64,000 nucleotides of DNA from Saussurea involucrata (taxonomy: Eukaryota; Streptophyta; Magnoliopsida; Asterales; Asteraceae). The notes beneath the pieces are model-generated. The model ran no database searches, was not told the origin of the DNA, and saw only the letters and a program-made list of their open reading frames with translations. Positions 25,232-36,400 of this stretch are shown piece after piece; position 1 is the stretch's first letter; each line of letters begins with the position of its first letter. A program made the translations under genes and the position numbers. The DNA is taken from NCBI GenBank assembly GCA_033807775.1, contig CM066322.1, positions 23,776,501 to 23,840,500 of the forward strand, given 5' to 3'.

Positions 25232-26092
25232 AATCTGTGAAGATTCGTAGTGCGGCTCTGGTATATGAAAAATGATTGACTTAGTGTCAGGTCGTATTCA
25301 TGGAATTAGGTTTAATCCCCGTTATCAAAGGATGGTTATGTGTGTGGTAAGAAAAAGGGTAAACCAGGTTTGTTATGCCTTGTTTATATTGATTTGTACA
25401 AATATTATTTTGAAACCGAATGTTCTCACTAGGCGTTAGCCTTATCGTTTCAAATGATGTTTTCTTACCAGGTGCTAGCTCGGGAAAGTAAAGGGATGTG
25501 GGACGAGAGCTTTTGGATTAGCGGAGGAGATAATGATTATTGAGGTTTTGATGGATTGCTTAGATAATCTAGTTAATCTGATTATAGTGAAATGATTAGA
25601 TTAATAGGTTATTTGAAGAATTCAGTATTTGTGAATATGACCTCATAGATATTTCTCTACTCAGTTTTAAAGATTGGAAGTTTAAGTTTAAATCTTATTA
25701 TAAATTAAGGTTTAAATTAGCCCTGAATTTTAGGGTGTTACAGCGACAAGCAAAGTTGGATTGATCAAACTAAGGCAATTTTTCAGTAGGTGGTGGTACG
25801 GGTGTTGCTTTAGTACTTTGTTGTTTATGTGTTGTTGTTTTGTACTTTTCCAGTTCGACATTGTTGTTTCGTTCCTTTCCTGTTTCTATGTTGTTGTTTC
25901 GTTCCTGGAGTTTTTATGTTGATGTTACATGTTGAAGTTTGCTCATGAATAAAGGTCTTTCATTAGGCTGAAAAGTAGTCTTTAAGTAGTCTAAAAAATA
26001 GTCTGAAAAGTGGTTCATATTAAAAATACAACTCCTAGATGTTATACAAGATTACTTCAGAACAAACACATACTAGTCAGTACAGTACAAAA

Positions 26093-26670
26093 TTATCCAA
26101 ATTTGAGACTGTGGCTAGACGATGGTTTGGTTTTTGACAATCCGGGTCGACTTCTTACATGCTCTGGCGAGACGAGTCTCAAAGTGTTAAGCTCTACTTT
26201 CTCGATGTACACTTCAATCACAGTATGGCCGTCAACATACTGGTGTATGTTGGCTACATCTTCGTCGGTACTCAATTCTACCAGTCCAGTCAAGAAGTCT
26301 GCATTCGGCCTCTTAAAATACAACCTATTATATTTTGGTTCTTCATAGTCCAACTCTTTCATGATCTGTTCAAGCAGTTGCATAGAAAGATCCTCCACAT
26401 CTAACATGTCAACATAAATTTCTAGACCACGGAAATAATGTCTTCTGGGTGGTTCCGTAAAGTACCCACCATGGTGGACTTTCATGGTGAACAACTGTGG
26501 ATATGCATCTGTTGATGAACATTAATTAATATAGTTAGGTCGTAGAATAACGGTCGTAACAAGCAAAACTCAATGAAACATGCACACTAACCATATAACT
26601 CTTTGCCAGTGTCTGAAAGCGATTCAGATAAACGCCTAAAGCACCAAACATGAAGGTTTGGGGATGCCAT
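26093..26670 (-). CDS. PB1-like domain protein, two exons, carried by the MULE
   Basis: Exon 1 is 26670-26592 and exon 2 is 26508-26093, joined across an 83-bp GT-AG intron in phase 1, giving 164 residues. Exon 1 encodes a short leader starting MASPNLHVW. Exon 2 encodes a fold of the plant PB1-like type seen beside or within Mutator transposases: MKVHHGGYF at the start, and a later block ending in LVELSTDEDVANI. The second block resembles the transposase N-terminal domain at 41781-42403 (FVELSNDGDISGF), so both may share the PB1-like fold. A pairing with the transposase is inference. It lies downstream of the transposase gene on the same strand and has its own upstream region. No frame lesions are seen. 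It could instead be a captured host gene. Confidence 0.7.
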
Positions 26671-27032
26671 GTAAGAATAATATGTTCCCGTATATGTGTT
26701 TTACGACTAATCTAGCGTGGGTTATTTATAGGCAAATGTGGATGCCGGTTTGGCTATTTTTGGTCCCTGTCTTTGCTGTAACACAACTTAGGTCTCTTTT
26801 GTTTGTTAAATTACAACTTCGGTCCCTTATTTTACTAAATTACAACGTACATAAGTTATGTTTGATAAATTACACGGGTCGATAAAGTAGATAAAATCAT
26901 GTTATATATCAAAACAAGAGCACTAAACATACAATATTTATCGTCCCAATCAAGGGAAATCAATGTTCAGATCAATGTTATCATATGATATAGTTCCATG
27001 TGGTTCAAGCTCTGACGGGCCCTGCGTGTTAC

Positions 27033-28271
27033 TTAGTTGACTGACTGAACGTCTACTCCTTGGCACGGTTGAAGGGGCGGGACTTGGACACTCTCCACGA
27101 GTATGTCATACGCATTGGCACCGGGTACATTTTCGTTGTATCGGACCTTCACCACGTGATGGTCGTCGATTGTTCTTTCTTGGTCTCCCGGCTCTGTTCT
27201 ATTGTTTAACGGTGGATAGCATAGTGGAAGGGGGTCGGGTGGAGACACCCATGCTTCAGGGGGTCCAACTGGATTTATTACCTCTACGTATGTTGCCCGG
27301 TAAGTTTCGGACGTGAAGAAACTTACAGCCAAGTCGCTGCAATCTCTACGACCCATATGTCTTGCCGCAGTGATGGCATGGCCGCACGGTAACCCAGATT
27401 TTTGCCATTGGAAACATGAACAAACATGGTCGGTCATATTGACAATCGCGTCAAGTTGGTTATCCCGAACCTGATACCTCACATACCCGATTTCGCTTAC
27501 CCTCCATGTCGACGCGTGGCCCGCCCTGAGGAGAACTATCTCCTCCGCCGCTGATGTGAGTCTATTACGCAACTCAGCTCCTTTTCGGCGTCGAAGTTGG
27601 TACCACTCTTGTTGAAAGGCCCGAAAGTACTCCATAAGAGTAATAATCGGACTTCTACGCGCAAAACGGGAGAGTGCATTTACCGACTCTGCACTATTGG
27701 AGGTCAGAATGTCATACCGTTGTGCAGGAAAATGGGTCGTGGACCACCTCTCCGGTCCAACATCGTCCATAACTTTGGCTGCTTTGTTGGCACTAACTCG
27801 TAGAACATTCATGTACCGGTCAAACTCCCGAGCCGTATATGCTTTGCATGCCTTCCAGTAGACATCGTGATAGGTGGTAATACGTTTGTCCTGGCCTTTG
27901 GCGTTCATCTCCAAATGTCGACAACATAAGGCGTGAGGGGCGTTTGGGTACATGGCAGAGATTGCGGCGCTTATGGAAGGAGCCCTTTCGGACATAAACA
28001 CCAACCCTTGCGGGTCTCCGATAGCTTGTCTCAACATGGACAGAAACCAAGTCCACTCCTCCCCGGTTTCGGACTTGCCTACTCCGAAAGCTACGGGAAC
28101 GATGGAGTTATTCCCGTCCATGGCAACCGCCAGGAACATCATACCCAAGTAAGGGCTTAGGGCCCTTTAAATGGGCAGCGTCTATTACCAGGACACGACG
28201 CAGATTTGCCACAAATGTGCTGATCTGCAAAAACGTAGGTGGTTTCCCTTTGTAAATGTTATAGTTTATAA
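27033..28271 (-). pseudogene. MULE transposase, catalytic and SWIM portion, broken
   Basis: On the minus strand, 28271-28165 encodes the start of the MULE catalytic domain, including VIDAAHLKG with the first catalytic Asp. A seven-base extra segment near 28153-28166 (minus strand CCCTAAG, next to a near repeat) shifts the frame. The new frame then runs from 28148 to 27033. It shows GLVFMSERAPS, where family members usually have SDR, so the second catalytic position is Glu rather than Asp. It also shows the CRHLEMNAK region and a SWIM zinc finger CSC...LPCGH near residues 260-270 of this segment. The C-terminal tail is low-complexity. Everything 5' of 28271 up to 41780 has been separated or deleted. 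Confidence 0.8.
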
Positions 28272-29818
28272 TGTAACACTCGTAAAATTTGGAAAGAGCA
28301 ACTAATTTAAAATTTTCGATAATACATCAAATAAAGGATAAAATTCCTTTTCTACATTCAATACTTGGATCACCTCAATTATAATTCTAGGTTTAATCTC
28401 GACAAGTAATAAACCAAACCTATATATATAAGGTCGGGTGTTACTAAACCCATACAAGTTGCTATTCCCAATTGTGGAAGACGTCACCAAGCTACTCTCT
28501 TCTCAAGCGTACAACTAGCACTCATCTCTTCATAGTGTCACTAGTATCATTTCCCATCCGGAACCTGATGCACATGCCGACAAATAAAAAGGTTAGGCTA
28601 ACGCCTAGTGAGTTCAAGAGTTTTCATCATGATTATATAAATCGTTAAAAGGAAAGAGTGAGACTCTAATCATGATTCCCAAAATGATTTGCGTTAAATA
28701 TGAAAACAATCTGATTTCCAAGAATACGTACTTTAGATGATGTCAACGCCACGTAAAACATTTCTTTAAGATGTGAGCTCAAACCCAAAACTCACCCAAA
28801 ATGTGAATAAACATTAAATTTCCAAATAATATAAACGTGAATAAAACTCCATTATTCAAAACATCCCAACAAAGATTAGACATAATACATTGTCCATAAA
28901 TCATGGAAAACAATCCATTTAGATATATAATTACGTCACCGAAAACATGATTAAAAGTAAACACCCAAAACAACACCTTTCGGTGACGGGGGAGACCCGG
29001 TTCCATCGAATGTGACGGGCACACAAAGTTAGGTCACTTATCAATGTTATCTAGATTTCATGTCTTAGTACGTAGGACTTACACCATACCGTCGATGCCT
29101 AAACAGTGATACAACATACTAGCACGCAGGACATACACCATACCGTCGATGCCTGAACTGTGCCTCAATGTGGAAAACTAGCGTTCCATCATTGGACATA
29201 AAAACGTATTAGCACGTAGGTCTTACACCATACCGTTGATGCCTAAACCGTGCTACAATGAAGGGAAACTAGTCGTCCCGACATTGAACGTAAGAAAATC
29301 AAGTGCCTATGGATCCATTGCATTACAAATAAAACATTACATGACCCAAAATGAATGAACTAGTGCATTCAAAACATGTAATTCTCAAATAAGATGCATT
29401 AAAGGCAAATCATAACCAAACGCCCGACATCAAGCTATCAAAATCGGAAAAATATCCCCAAGACCCAACGGAGTCAAAACCGAGCCATGGGCTCCATAAA
29501 TCAAATGACCATTAGTAAAAGTCATAAAATGAATTAAACGTAAACAACACACGTTTATGCGAACACCCGTTTTAAATTCATGAATAACCCAAAACACAAC
29601 ATTGGGCGGGACATCCCATTTTCCAAAGGAACTCATATCATTTACACTTTCAAACCGTCCCATAACATAATCTATGCATATTTCCAAAACATACGTTAAA
29701 AGGGCATTTATATAAATCTCCATCTCTATGACAAAACATTTAAATACTTTCATGCATGTTTCATTTATTCAAAGCTCAAAATCCTACACGTTCGTATTTT
29801 CAAAACGTATCATAACAT
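28272..29818 (-). repeat. Partial LTR of the same family as the 1439-12746 LTR
   Basis: Begins TGTAACACTCG exactly at the break in the transposase gene. It follows the older LTR in order, with the hairpin motif at 28594-28607, an irregular repeat array at about 29065-29275, and shared blocks such as GGTGACGGGGGAGACCCGG near 28983. Its far end is missing: it passes directly into a truncated copia LTR at 29818/29819. The array has three copies of an ACCATACCGTCGATGCCT-containing unit, unlike the 34-bp array of its relative. Confidence 0.75.
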
Positions 29819-30670
29819 AAATTTCAAATGTTCGGTGAAGTCGAAGATCAACCGAAACCAAGCTTGAAGACTATCTACTTGTGGAAACTAGAAGACTCTC
29901 GGCAACATACAAACAAGTCATCACCACCGAATTGCCTGAACAATTTCGGTGGGCTCCTTCACCACCGAAATGTTCTCACAATTTCGGTGGTCGCTCTCTC
30001 TCTCTCTCTACCGAAGATCCTGAACAATTTCGGTGGGCTCCTTCACCACCGAAATGTTCTCACAATTTCGGTGGTTGCTCTCTCTCTACCGAAGATCCCT
30101 CAATTTCGGTGGAAACTTCTTCGGTGCTAAAGTCTTGAAGGAAAGATCATTTATTATGGGACAGAATCCTCTAGCAGATAAAAGTGACAGTTTGTCTCTT
30201 TATCCATTATCAGTTAAAGTCGTTTTCCTTTGCATGAGCTCTACTGTCTGCACCTAGTAAAAAGTGACAAGGACTTCTCAACTCTCCAGAAGTCAACATC
30301 CTCAGCAAGTTGGAAGATGACAAGTGTCCCAAGCATTTAATGCTTGTGCACTCCTTGCCACTATAAAAGGGAGAAGACATCCTCATGCAATCTCACGCTT
30401 TTCTGGATTTCTCTCAGTGCAAGATCTTCATATTGCTTGATAACCTTATAGCCTTGCTCTTAGTGTTCTCTGCTGTATTGTTCAGTTTACTTTGTGAAAG
30501 ATTGTTAGAATAGTTTATCTGTTCTTTTCCGCAACAGTCTTTAAGTTTTCTATGTGTGATTCTTGTTGAAAGATTTTCAATATAAAGAATTAAAATTGTG
30601 AAAATTTTGAGTATTGTATTCAACCCCCCCCCCCCTTCTACAATACTTGGTTAGCCATCTGGGACTAACA
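29819..30670 (+). repeat. 5' LTR of the SIRE element, missing its first 96 bp
   Basis: Matches 40939-41780 of the 3' LTR. It ends GGACTAACA at 30670. TATAAAAGGG at about 30362 is a likely TATA box, and a run of C at about 30626-30637 is longer than in the partner. Inverted CCACCGA/TCGGTGG motifs crowd 29930-30125. The reading frames here are not separate genes. Confidence 0.85.
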
Positions 30671-30672
30671 AG

Positions 30673-30684
30673 TGGTATCAGAGC
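30673..30684 (+). other. Primer-binding site (initiator Met-tRNA type)
   Basis: TGGTATCAGAGC two bases after the 5' LTR. Confidence 0.8.
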
Positions 30685-30715
30685 AGAAAGTTTAATTCCA
30701 TAAACTTGATCTGCG

Positions 30716-33421
30716 ATGGCTGCGTCTTCTTCTTCTACTGTTGAAAACTCCTTTCAAAATAACTTTTCTGAAAATGGGTCCATCTCAAAACCTCCTAAGT
30801 TTAATGCTAACAACTTCTCTTTGTGGAAAAGCCGCATGATGCTGTTCATGGAAGGAGTGGATACTAGATATCCAACCATTCTCAAAGAGGGACCCATTAT
30901 CCCTAGAGTTTGGGCTCGCTATGAAACGCAGAGGCCTGGTAAAGAGACTGTTGAAAAAGAAATCTCTAGTGATTCTGATGAGGAAAAATCCAGTGCTACT
31001 GGTCGTTATATTCTCAAAAACCCTAAAAAGTATACTGATGAGGAAAAACGTTTGGTCACTCTTGACTCCAAAGTAAGAGCTATTATTGCACTCTCTCTTC
31101 CTGATGAGGTCTACCACTCTTTGGTGAACTTTGAAACTGCCAAAGAAATGTGGACCACTCTATGTGTTCTGTACGAAGGTACAGAGGAAGTTAAGAAGTG
31201 CAAAAAGATTGGTCTTATCAGAAAGTATGAACTCTTTACGTTTGAAAAAGGAGAATCTCTTCCTAGCTTCTATAACCGTTTTAACTCTCTTCTAAATGAT
31301 CTTAAGTTATTGGGCAGAGTCTATGATAATGAGGAAGTCTTGTGCAAGTTCATGGATTGTCTCCCAGAATTTTGGGAAAATATATGTATTTGCATCAAAA
31401 CTACCAAGGACCTTGAGTTCATGCCCTTAACTGTTCTGTATGGTACTCTCTTCAATTTTGAGCAAACCAAGCTTCAAAAGAAATCTTTCATCAAAGAAAT
31501 AAAAAGCTCTTCCATAGCTCTTATCAGTGAAAATTCCAAGAAATCTCAAAACCTCCCTAGAATCACCTATCCTTCATCTGACTCTGATAATGACAACCAC
31601 TCTAATTCTACCCACCAAACGGAGGCATATCTAAGTGATGCTGATGATGAAGGTGAGGATATTATGGTTGAACAATTGTCAGATGAAATGGCAATGATGG
31701 CTGGTTCTAAAAATAAATTTCGTCCTTTCAACAAATCCAGAAGTTTCAGAAAAACCCCATCTTTTAAGACTTCTTCTGATAAGTCTAATGAGGAGTGTTT
31801 TAATTGTGGCAAGAAAGGACATTTTGCATCTGAGTGTAGGAGCAAGCATATCTCCAAGTCTAGAAACCCATCTTCTGAGAGTCTCTCCTCAAAAAGGGAA
31901 AAATCCAAAAATATGCCTTTCAAATCAACCTTTCCCAAAAAGGAGTCCCATTCCTCTTTCTTAAATCATCAGGAGCGTGCTGAGAAATATAAAGCCAAGT
32001 ACAAGAAAGAGAAGGAAAGGAGTGAAGATCTGGAAAGAAAAGGGAAGGGTCTTATGGCAGAAACTCACGATTGGGATGATGAAGATACCTCCGACAGCGA
32101 CTCTCAAAATAGGTGTTTCATGGCTATCTCTGAAGAAATGGAAGTTTCTGAAAAGGCTACCTCTCCAATGGCTCTTGTGTCGACTGAGTGCTCGACAGCT
32201 TATGCTCAGGTACATCCTTTTAATAATATGTCAGATAAAGAAAAGATTGATGCCTATGAATCCTTAACTCAAGATTTTTATTCTGTTAAAGACAGCAAGA
32301 ATAGAAAATCTGCTCAAGTGAAAGAGCTCAAATCTGAACTTGAAATTTGCATGTCTAAGCTTAAAAGGTTTGAGGAAATAAAAAATGAGCTTGAGGACTT
32401 GAAAACAATAAATCATGTGATCTCTAAAGAAAATAACTCCCTTTTTAAGAAACTTAAAAGAGAGCAAGAGGTTGTGAGAAAATGGACTGATTCTTCAAAA
32501 AATCTTGAACAACTCTTTCAAAGTCAGGTAAGTGGAAATAGTAAAATCGGTCTAGGATTTGGCAAAGTTTATTCTGAAACTTCTTCCCATGCACTTCTTC
32601 CCTCTTCAAGTGTGTGGGATGATGCCTCTGATTCAAGTTCTTGTGATTCCATATCCTTAAACTCTTTAGATCTGTGTGAAGCTCTAAAATATGGAATGTT
32701 CATTAAAGCAAAAGAGGCATCCTCAAATCAACCTTCTGAAAACCCTGACTCAGATGAAGTTTCAAAACTCACCCTTGATCTCTCAAAAAGTTTAAACTTT
32801 GTTGAAGCATCATCCTCTAACTCCTCGCAAGTCATTCTGTTGAAAAGATCAAAGCCCACCGATGTCAATACCGATGATCCTCCCATTCCTCTCCATGAAG
32901 TGTTAAGATCTATTCACATTGATGAGTATACTGAACCTAATCCCTCAAAGATTCCCAAAAGAGAACCTCAAGTTCACACAAAAGGTTTATCAGCTTCTGA
33001 CAAAGGGAAATCGGTGGCTGTTTCGGTGGCCGATTTCCACCCCAAAAGTTTCTCTCCAAAAAATTCTCATGGTAACTCTTCCTTTCTTCAAATTCCAAGA
33101 TCAGTACTTTTGAAAAGGTCAAACCCCACAGAATCCTCCAACTCTCCAACTAACAACTATGTCAAAGGAATTCTTGGGTCCAAACCTCCTGCTTTGTTCT
33201 CTCATAACAAAGTTTTAAAAACCAATGCTAAAAGCCAAAATAGGAAAAGTGTTAAAAATGTTAAAAAGGTCTTTATCTATAGAAAATGCTATAACTGTGG
33301 TGACACTTTTCACATGGCTAAGGACTGTCCCAAGGAAAGAATCGAAAGAACCAAACCTAAGGACCCCTCGTCTTCTTCTAATCCTAAAGGACCCATTACA
33401 AAATGGGTACCAAAGAACTAA
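30716..33421 (+). CDS. SIRE gag polyprotein segment
   Basis: A 901-residue intact frame. Residues about 25-260 form the copia gag (UBN2-like) capsid region, starting near FNANNFSLWKSRMM. A CCHC zinc knuckle CFNCGKKGHFASEC is encoded at about 31796-31838. Then comes an acidic, Ser/Lys-rich region with a predicted coiled coil (about residues 510-600). A second knuckle-like motif CYNCGDTFHMAKDC lies near the C-terminus (33287-33328). This is long for a copia gag. The stop TAA at 33419-33421 is in the same frame as the pol segment that starts three bases later. Gag forms the cytoplasmic virus-like particle and binds element RNA. The start ATG at 30716 is the first in frame after the primer site. 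Confidence 0.9.
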   Translation: MAASSSSTVENSFQNNFSENGSISKPPKFNANNFSLWKSRMMLFMEGVDTRYPTILKEGPIIPRVWARYETQRPGKETVEKEISSDSDEEKSSATGRYILKNPKKYTDEEKRLVTLDSKVRAIIALSLPDEVYHSLVNFETAKEMWTTLCVLYEGTEEVKKCKKIGLIRKYELFTFEKGESLPSFYNRFNSLLNDLKLLGRVYDNEEVLCKFMDCLPEFWENICICIKTTKDLEFMPLTVLYGTLFNFEQTKLQKKSFIKEIKSSSIALISENSKKSQNLPRITYPSSDSDNDNHSNSTHQTEAYLSDADDEGEDIMVEQLSDEMAMMAGSKNKFRPFNKSRSFRKTPSFKTSSDKSNEECFNCGKKGHFASECRSKHISKSRNPSSESLSSKREKSKNMPFKSTFPKKESHSSFLNHQERAEKYKAKYKKEKERSEDLERKGKGLMAETHDWDDEDTSDSDSQNRCFMAISEEMEVSEKATSPMALVSTECSTAYAQVHPFNNMSDKEKIDAYESLTQDFYSVKDSKNRKSAQVKELKSELEICMSKLKRFEEIKNELEDLKTINHVISKENNSLFKKLKREQEVVRKWTDSSKNLEQLFQSQVSGNSKIGLGFGKVYSETSSHALLPSSSVWDDASDSSSCDSISLNSLDLCEALKYGMFIKAKEASSNQPSENPDSDEVSKLTLDLSKSLNFVEASSSNSSQVILLKRSKPTDVNTDDPPIPLHEVLRSIHIDEYTEPNPSKIPKREPQVHTKGLSASDKGKSVAVSVADFHPKSFSPKNSHGNSSFLQIPRSVLLKRSNPTESSNSPTNNYVKGILGSKPPALFSHNKVLKTNAKSQNRKSVKNVKKVFIYRKCYNCGDTFHMAKDCPKERIERTKPKDPSSSSNPKGPITKWVPKN

Positions 33422-33424
33422 TCT

Positions 33425-36400
33425 GTGTGCATGCAGGTTTCTGAGCGCCATCAAATATGGTATCTGGACAGTGGGTGCTCACGCCACATGACGGAAAACA
33501 AATCTCTTCTCATCAACTATGTGTCTGAAAAGGGTCCATCTGTCACTTTTGGTGATAACTCTAAAGGCTACACCAAAGGCTATGGAACTCTCACAAATGG
33601 ATCAGTCACTTTCACTAAAGTGGCATTTGTTGAAGGCCTCATGCATAATCTTCTCAGTATTAGTCAACTGTGTGATCTTGGATATAAAGTTATCTTTGAA
33701 CTTTGTATCTGTACAGTTGTGGACAAGAACTTCAATGTGATGTTATCTGGAAAAAGGATGGAAAATGTCTATGTCATTGACATGGGACTAAGTAACAACT
33801 CATCCAATGTCTGCTTTGTGTCAGATGACTCATCTAAAAGAAACTGGTTGTGGCATAAACGTCTTTCTCATCTAAACTTCAAAACTCTCCACAAAATTTC
33901 AAATAAGGAGTTGGTGTCTGGCATGCCAAAGCTGAATTTTGTCAAAGAAAAGCTGTGTGATGCTTGTGAGAAAGGGAAACTCACCAAAACCTCCTTCAAG
34001 ACCAAGCAATGCTCCTCCATCACTCTTCCTCTCCAGATGCTGCACATGGACCTATGTGGACCAGTCAGCACTCCTAGTCTAGGAGGAAAAAGGTACATTC
34101 TTGTAATTGTTGATGAATTTACCAGATATACTTGGGTGTCTTTTCTCAGGTATAAAAGTGATGCTACTGAAGAAATCATCAACTTTGTCAAGAAAAATGA
34201 AGTTCTGAATGGCCAACTTGTTCGGTCAGTAAGAAGTGATAATGGCACTGAATTCAGAAACAGTGCTCTTGAAGACTTCTTTACTGAGAAAGGAATTTCT
34301 CAGAACGTTTCTGCAGTTCGAACCCCACAGCAAAATGGAGTGGTGGAAAGGAAAAATAGAACTCTGTGTGAAGCTGCCAGATCCATGCTAAGTGAATCAA
34401 ATCTACCTACATATTTTTGGGCTGAAGCTGTTAACACTGCCTGCTTTACCCAAAATAGGTCTGTGATTTCTAAAAGACATGATAAAACTCCATATGAAGT
34501 TTTCCATGGCAGAAAACCGAATATTGGCTTTCTTCATGTATTCGGCTGTGTGTGTTTTATTCTGAATGATCGTGAAAATCTTGGGAAGTTTGATCCCAAA
34601 GCTGATGAGGGAATATTTGTTGGATACTCTCTATCATCCAAAGCTTATCGTGTGTTTAACCTTAGAAGAAAATGCATTGATGAGTCTATCCATGTCAAAT
34701 TTGATGATCTTAGATCCTCATATTTGTCAAATGATGATGATGAATTGCACAGATGGATCTCGTCATGCATCGGTGCTGCTCCTTTGTCTAACCCTACCAA
34801 TACTCACCTCACTCCCTCCATTCCATCTCCTTCAAGTATCCAAAATAGGTCACCACCCTCTCCTCACACCGAAATTAACCAACCCACCGACACCATTCCT
34901 CACACCGAAACATTTACTCCCACCGAAAATCAGCCTTCACCGACCACCGAAAATCCTACCTACCACCGAACCTCTGATCCCACTACTTCAACTCATCTCA
35001 CTCAAAATACTCCATCACCTCTACCCCTGCCTCAAAATGGACTAAGGATCACCCTATTGACCAAATCATTGGTGATCAGCACGCAGGTGTCCAGACACGT
35101 AGAGGAGTTGGAAATATTTGTCTCTATGTGAATTTTCTCTCTCTTATTGAACCCAAAAAGATTGATGAAGCTCTAGCAGATCCCTGTTGGATCACTGCCA
35201 TGCAAGAAGAGCTTTCTCAATTTGAGAGAAACAAGGTATGGAGATTGGTTCCCAGACCCCGAAAGAAGACAATCATTGGAACCAAATGGATATTCAGGAA
35301 TAAAATGGATGAAGATGGTACTGTTATCAGAAACAAGGCCAGACTAGTAGCTCAAGGATACAGACAGGAAGAGGGCATTGACTATGATGAAACATTTGCC
35401 CCTGTTGCAAGACTTGAAGCTATAAGGATCTTTCTGGCCCATGCTGCCTACCGAAACTTTAGGGTCTTTCAAATGGATGTTAAAAGCGCCTTCCTCAATG
35501 GGGAACTTGCAGAGGAAGTCTATGTGAAACAACCTCCTGGCTTTGAAGACCCAGCTCATCCAGACTATGTGTACAGACTTGACAAAGCTCTGTATGGTCT
35601 CAAGCAAGCTCCTCGTGCTTGGTATGACACTCTTGCCAACTTCCTTCTAAAACATGGCTACTCCAGAGGTAAAATAGACAACACTCTTTTCATCAAGGAA
35701 ACTTCAGGTAATCTCATTCTTGTCCAAATCTATGTTGATGACATCATCTTTGGTGCCACTGATGAATCACTTTGTGATGAGTTTGCTTCTCTCATGATGA
35801 GTGAATATGAGATGAGCATGATGGGAGAGCTTACATTCTTTTTGGGCCTTCAGGTCAAACAAACTTCAGAAGGACTCTTTATAAATCAAAGTAAATATAC
35901 TCGTGACCTTCTGAAGAAATTTAACTTTTTAGATAGCTCTCCTATGAAAACTCCCATGGCACCACCGTTGAAACTAAATGCTGATACTAAAGGTGTATCT
36001 GTGGATGTTACCCTTTATCGAGGAATGATTGGTTCTCTTCTCTACTTAACTGCTAGCAGACCGGACATCATGTTTGCTACTTGTCTTTGTGCCCGTTATC
36101 AGGCAAATCCTAAAGTATCACACTTAAAGGCTGTAAAACGGATTTTTCGGTATCTCAAGGGTACCTTACACTTGGGTCTTTGGTATCCCAAAGACTCAGG
36201 TTTCGAACTAATTGGGTATTCAGATTCAGATTTTGCAGGTTCCCAGATTGATAGAAAGAGCACTACAGGAAGCTGCCAACTTCTTGGTGGTAAATTGGTA
36301 AGTTGGTCCAGCAAGAAACAAAACTCTGTGTCAACCTCTACTGCTGAGGCTGAATATGTAGCTGCTGGCAGCTGTTGTGCTCAGATCCTATGGATGAGAA

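Larger units (their letters stand above)
23486..25742 (+). mobile_element. Solo LTR of a Tekay-like retrotransposon
   Basis: Starts TGTAACATCTCG and ends GGGTGTTACA, flanked by exact GCGAC at 23481-23485 and 25743-25747. There is no primer site, interior or second LTR, so it is the product of LTR-LTR recombination. The hairpin motif at 25431-25442 gives the plus orientation. It holds three separate tandem arrays. Confidence 0.9.
23204..25789 (+). pseudogene. MULE second gene: small coiled-coil protein, split by a solo LTR
   Basis: The ATG at 23204 lies directly inside the left inverted repeat. The frame runs to 23485, is interrupted by the LTR and its duplicated GCGAC, and resumes at 25748 in the same frame to TAG at 25787-25789, about 107 residues in all. 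It is strongly charged (Lys/Glu-rich) with heptad-like spacing from about residue 20 to 90, so a coiled coil is expected. No catalytic motif and no family name is recognised. Its position opposite the transposase gene is like that of mudrB in maize MuDR, though no similarity to mudrB is claimed. A GTAAGC just after residue 91 looks like a splice donor, but the pre-insertion gap would be under 50 bp, so a single uninterrupted exon is the better reading. Confidence 0.65.

Noticed and set aside
23477..25790. Splicing model for the coiled-coil gene (GT at 23477, AG at 25786)
   Set aside because: Before the LTR inserted the intron would have been under 50 bp, and the sequence is open in frame without splicing.
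30414..30623. Minus-strand frame repeated at 41532-41741
   Set aside because: Occurs twice only because it lies in both SIRE LTRs, antisense to the likely transcript.
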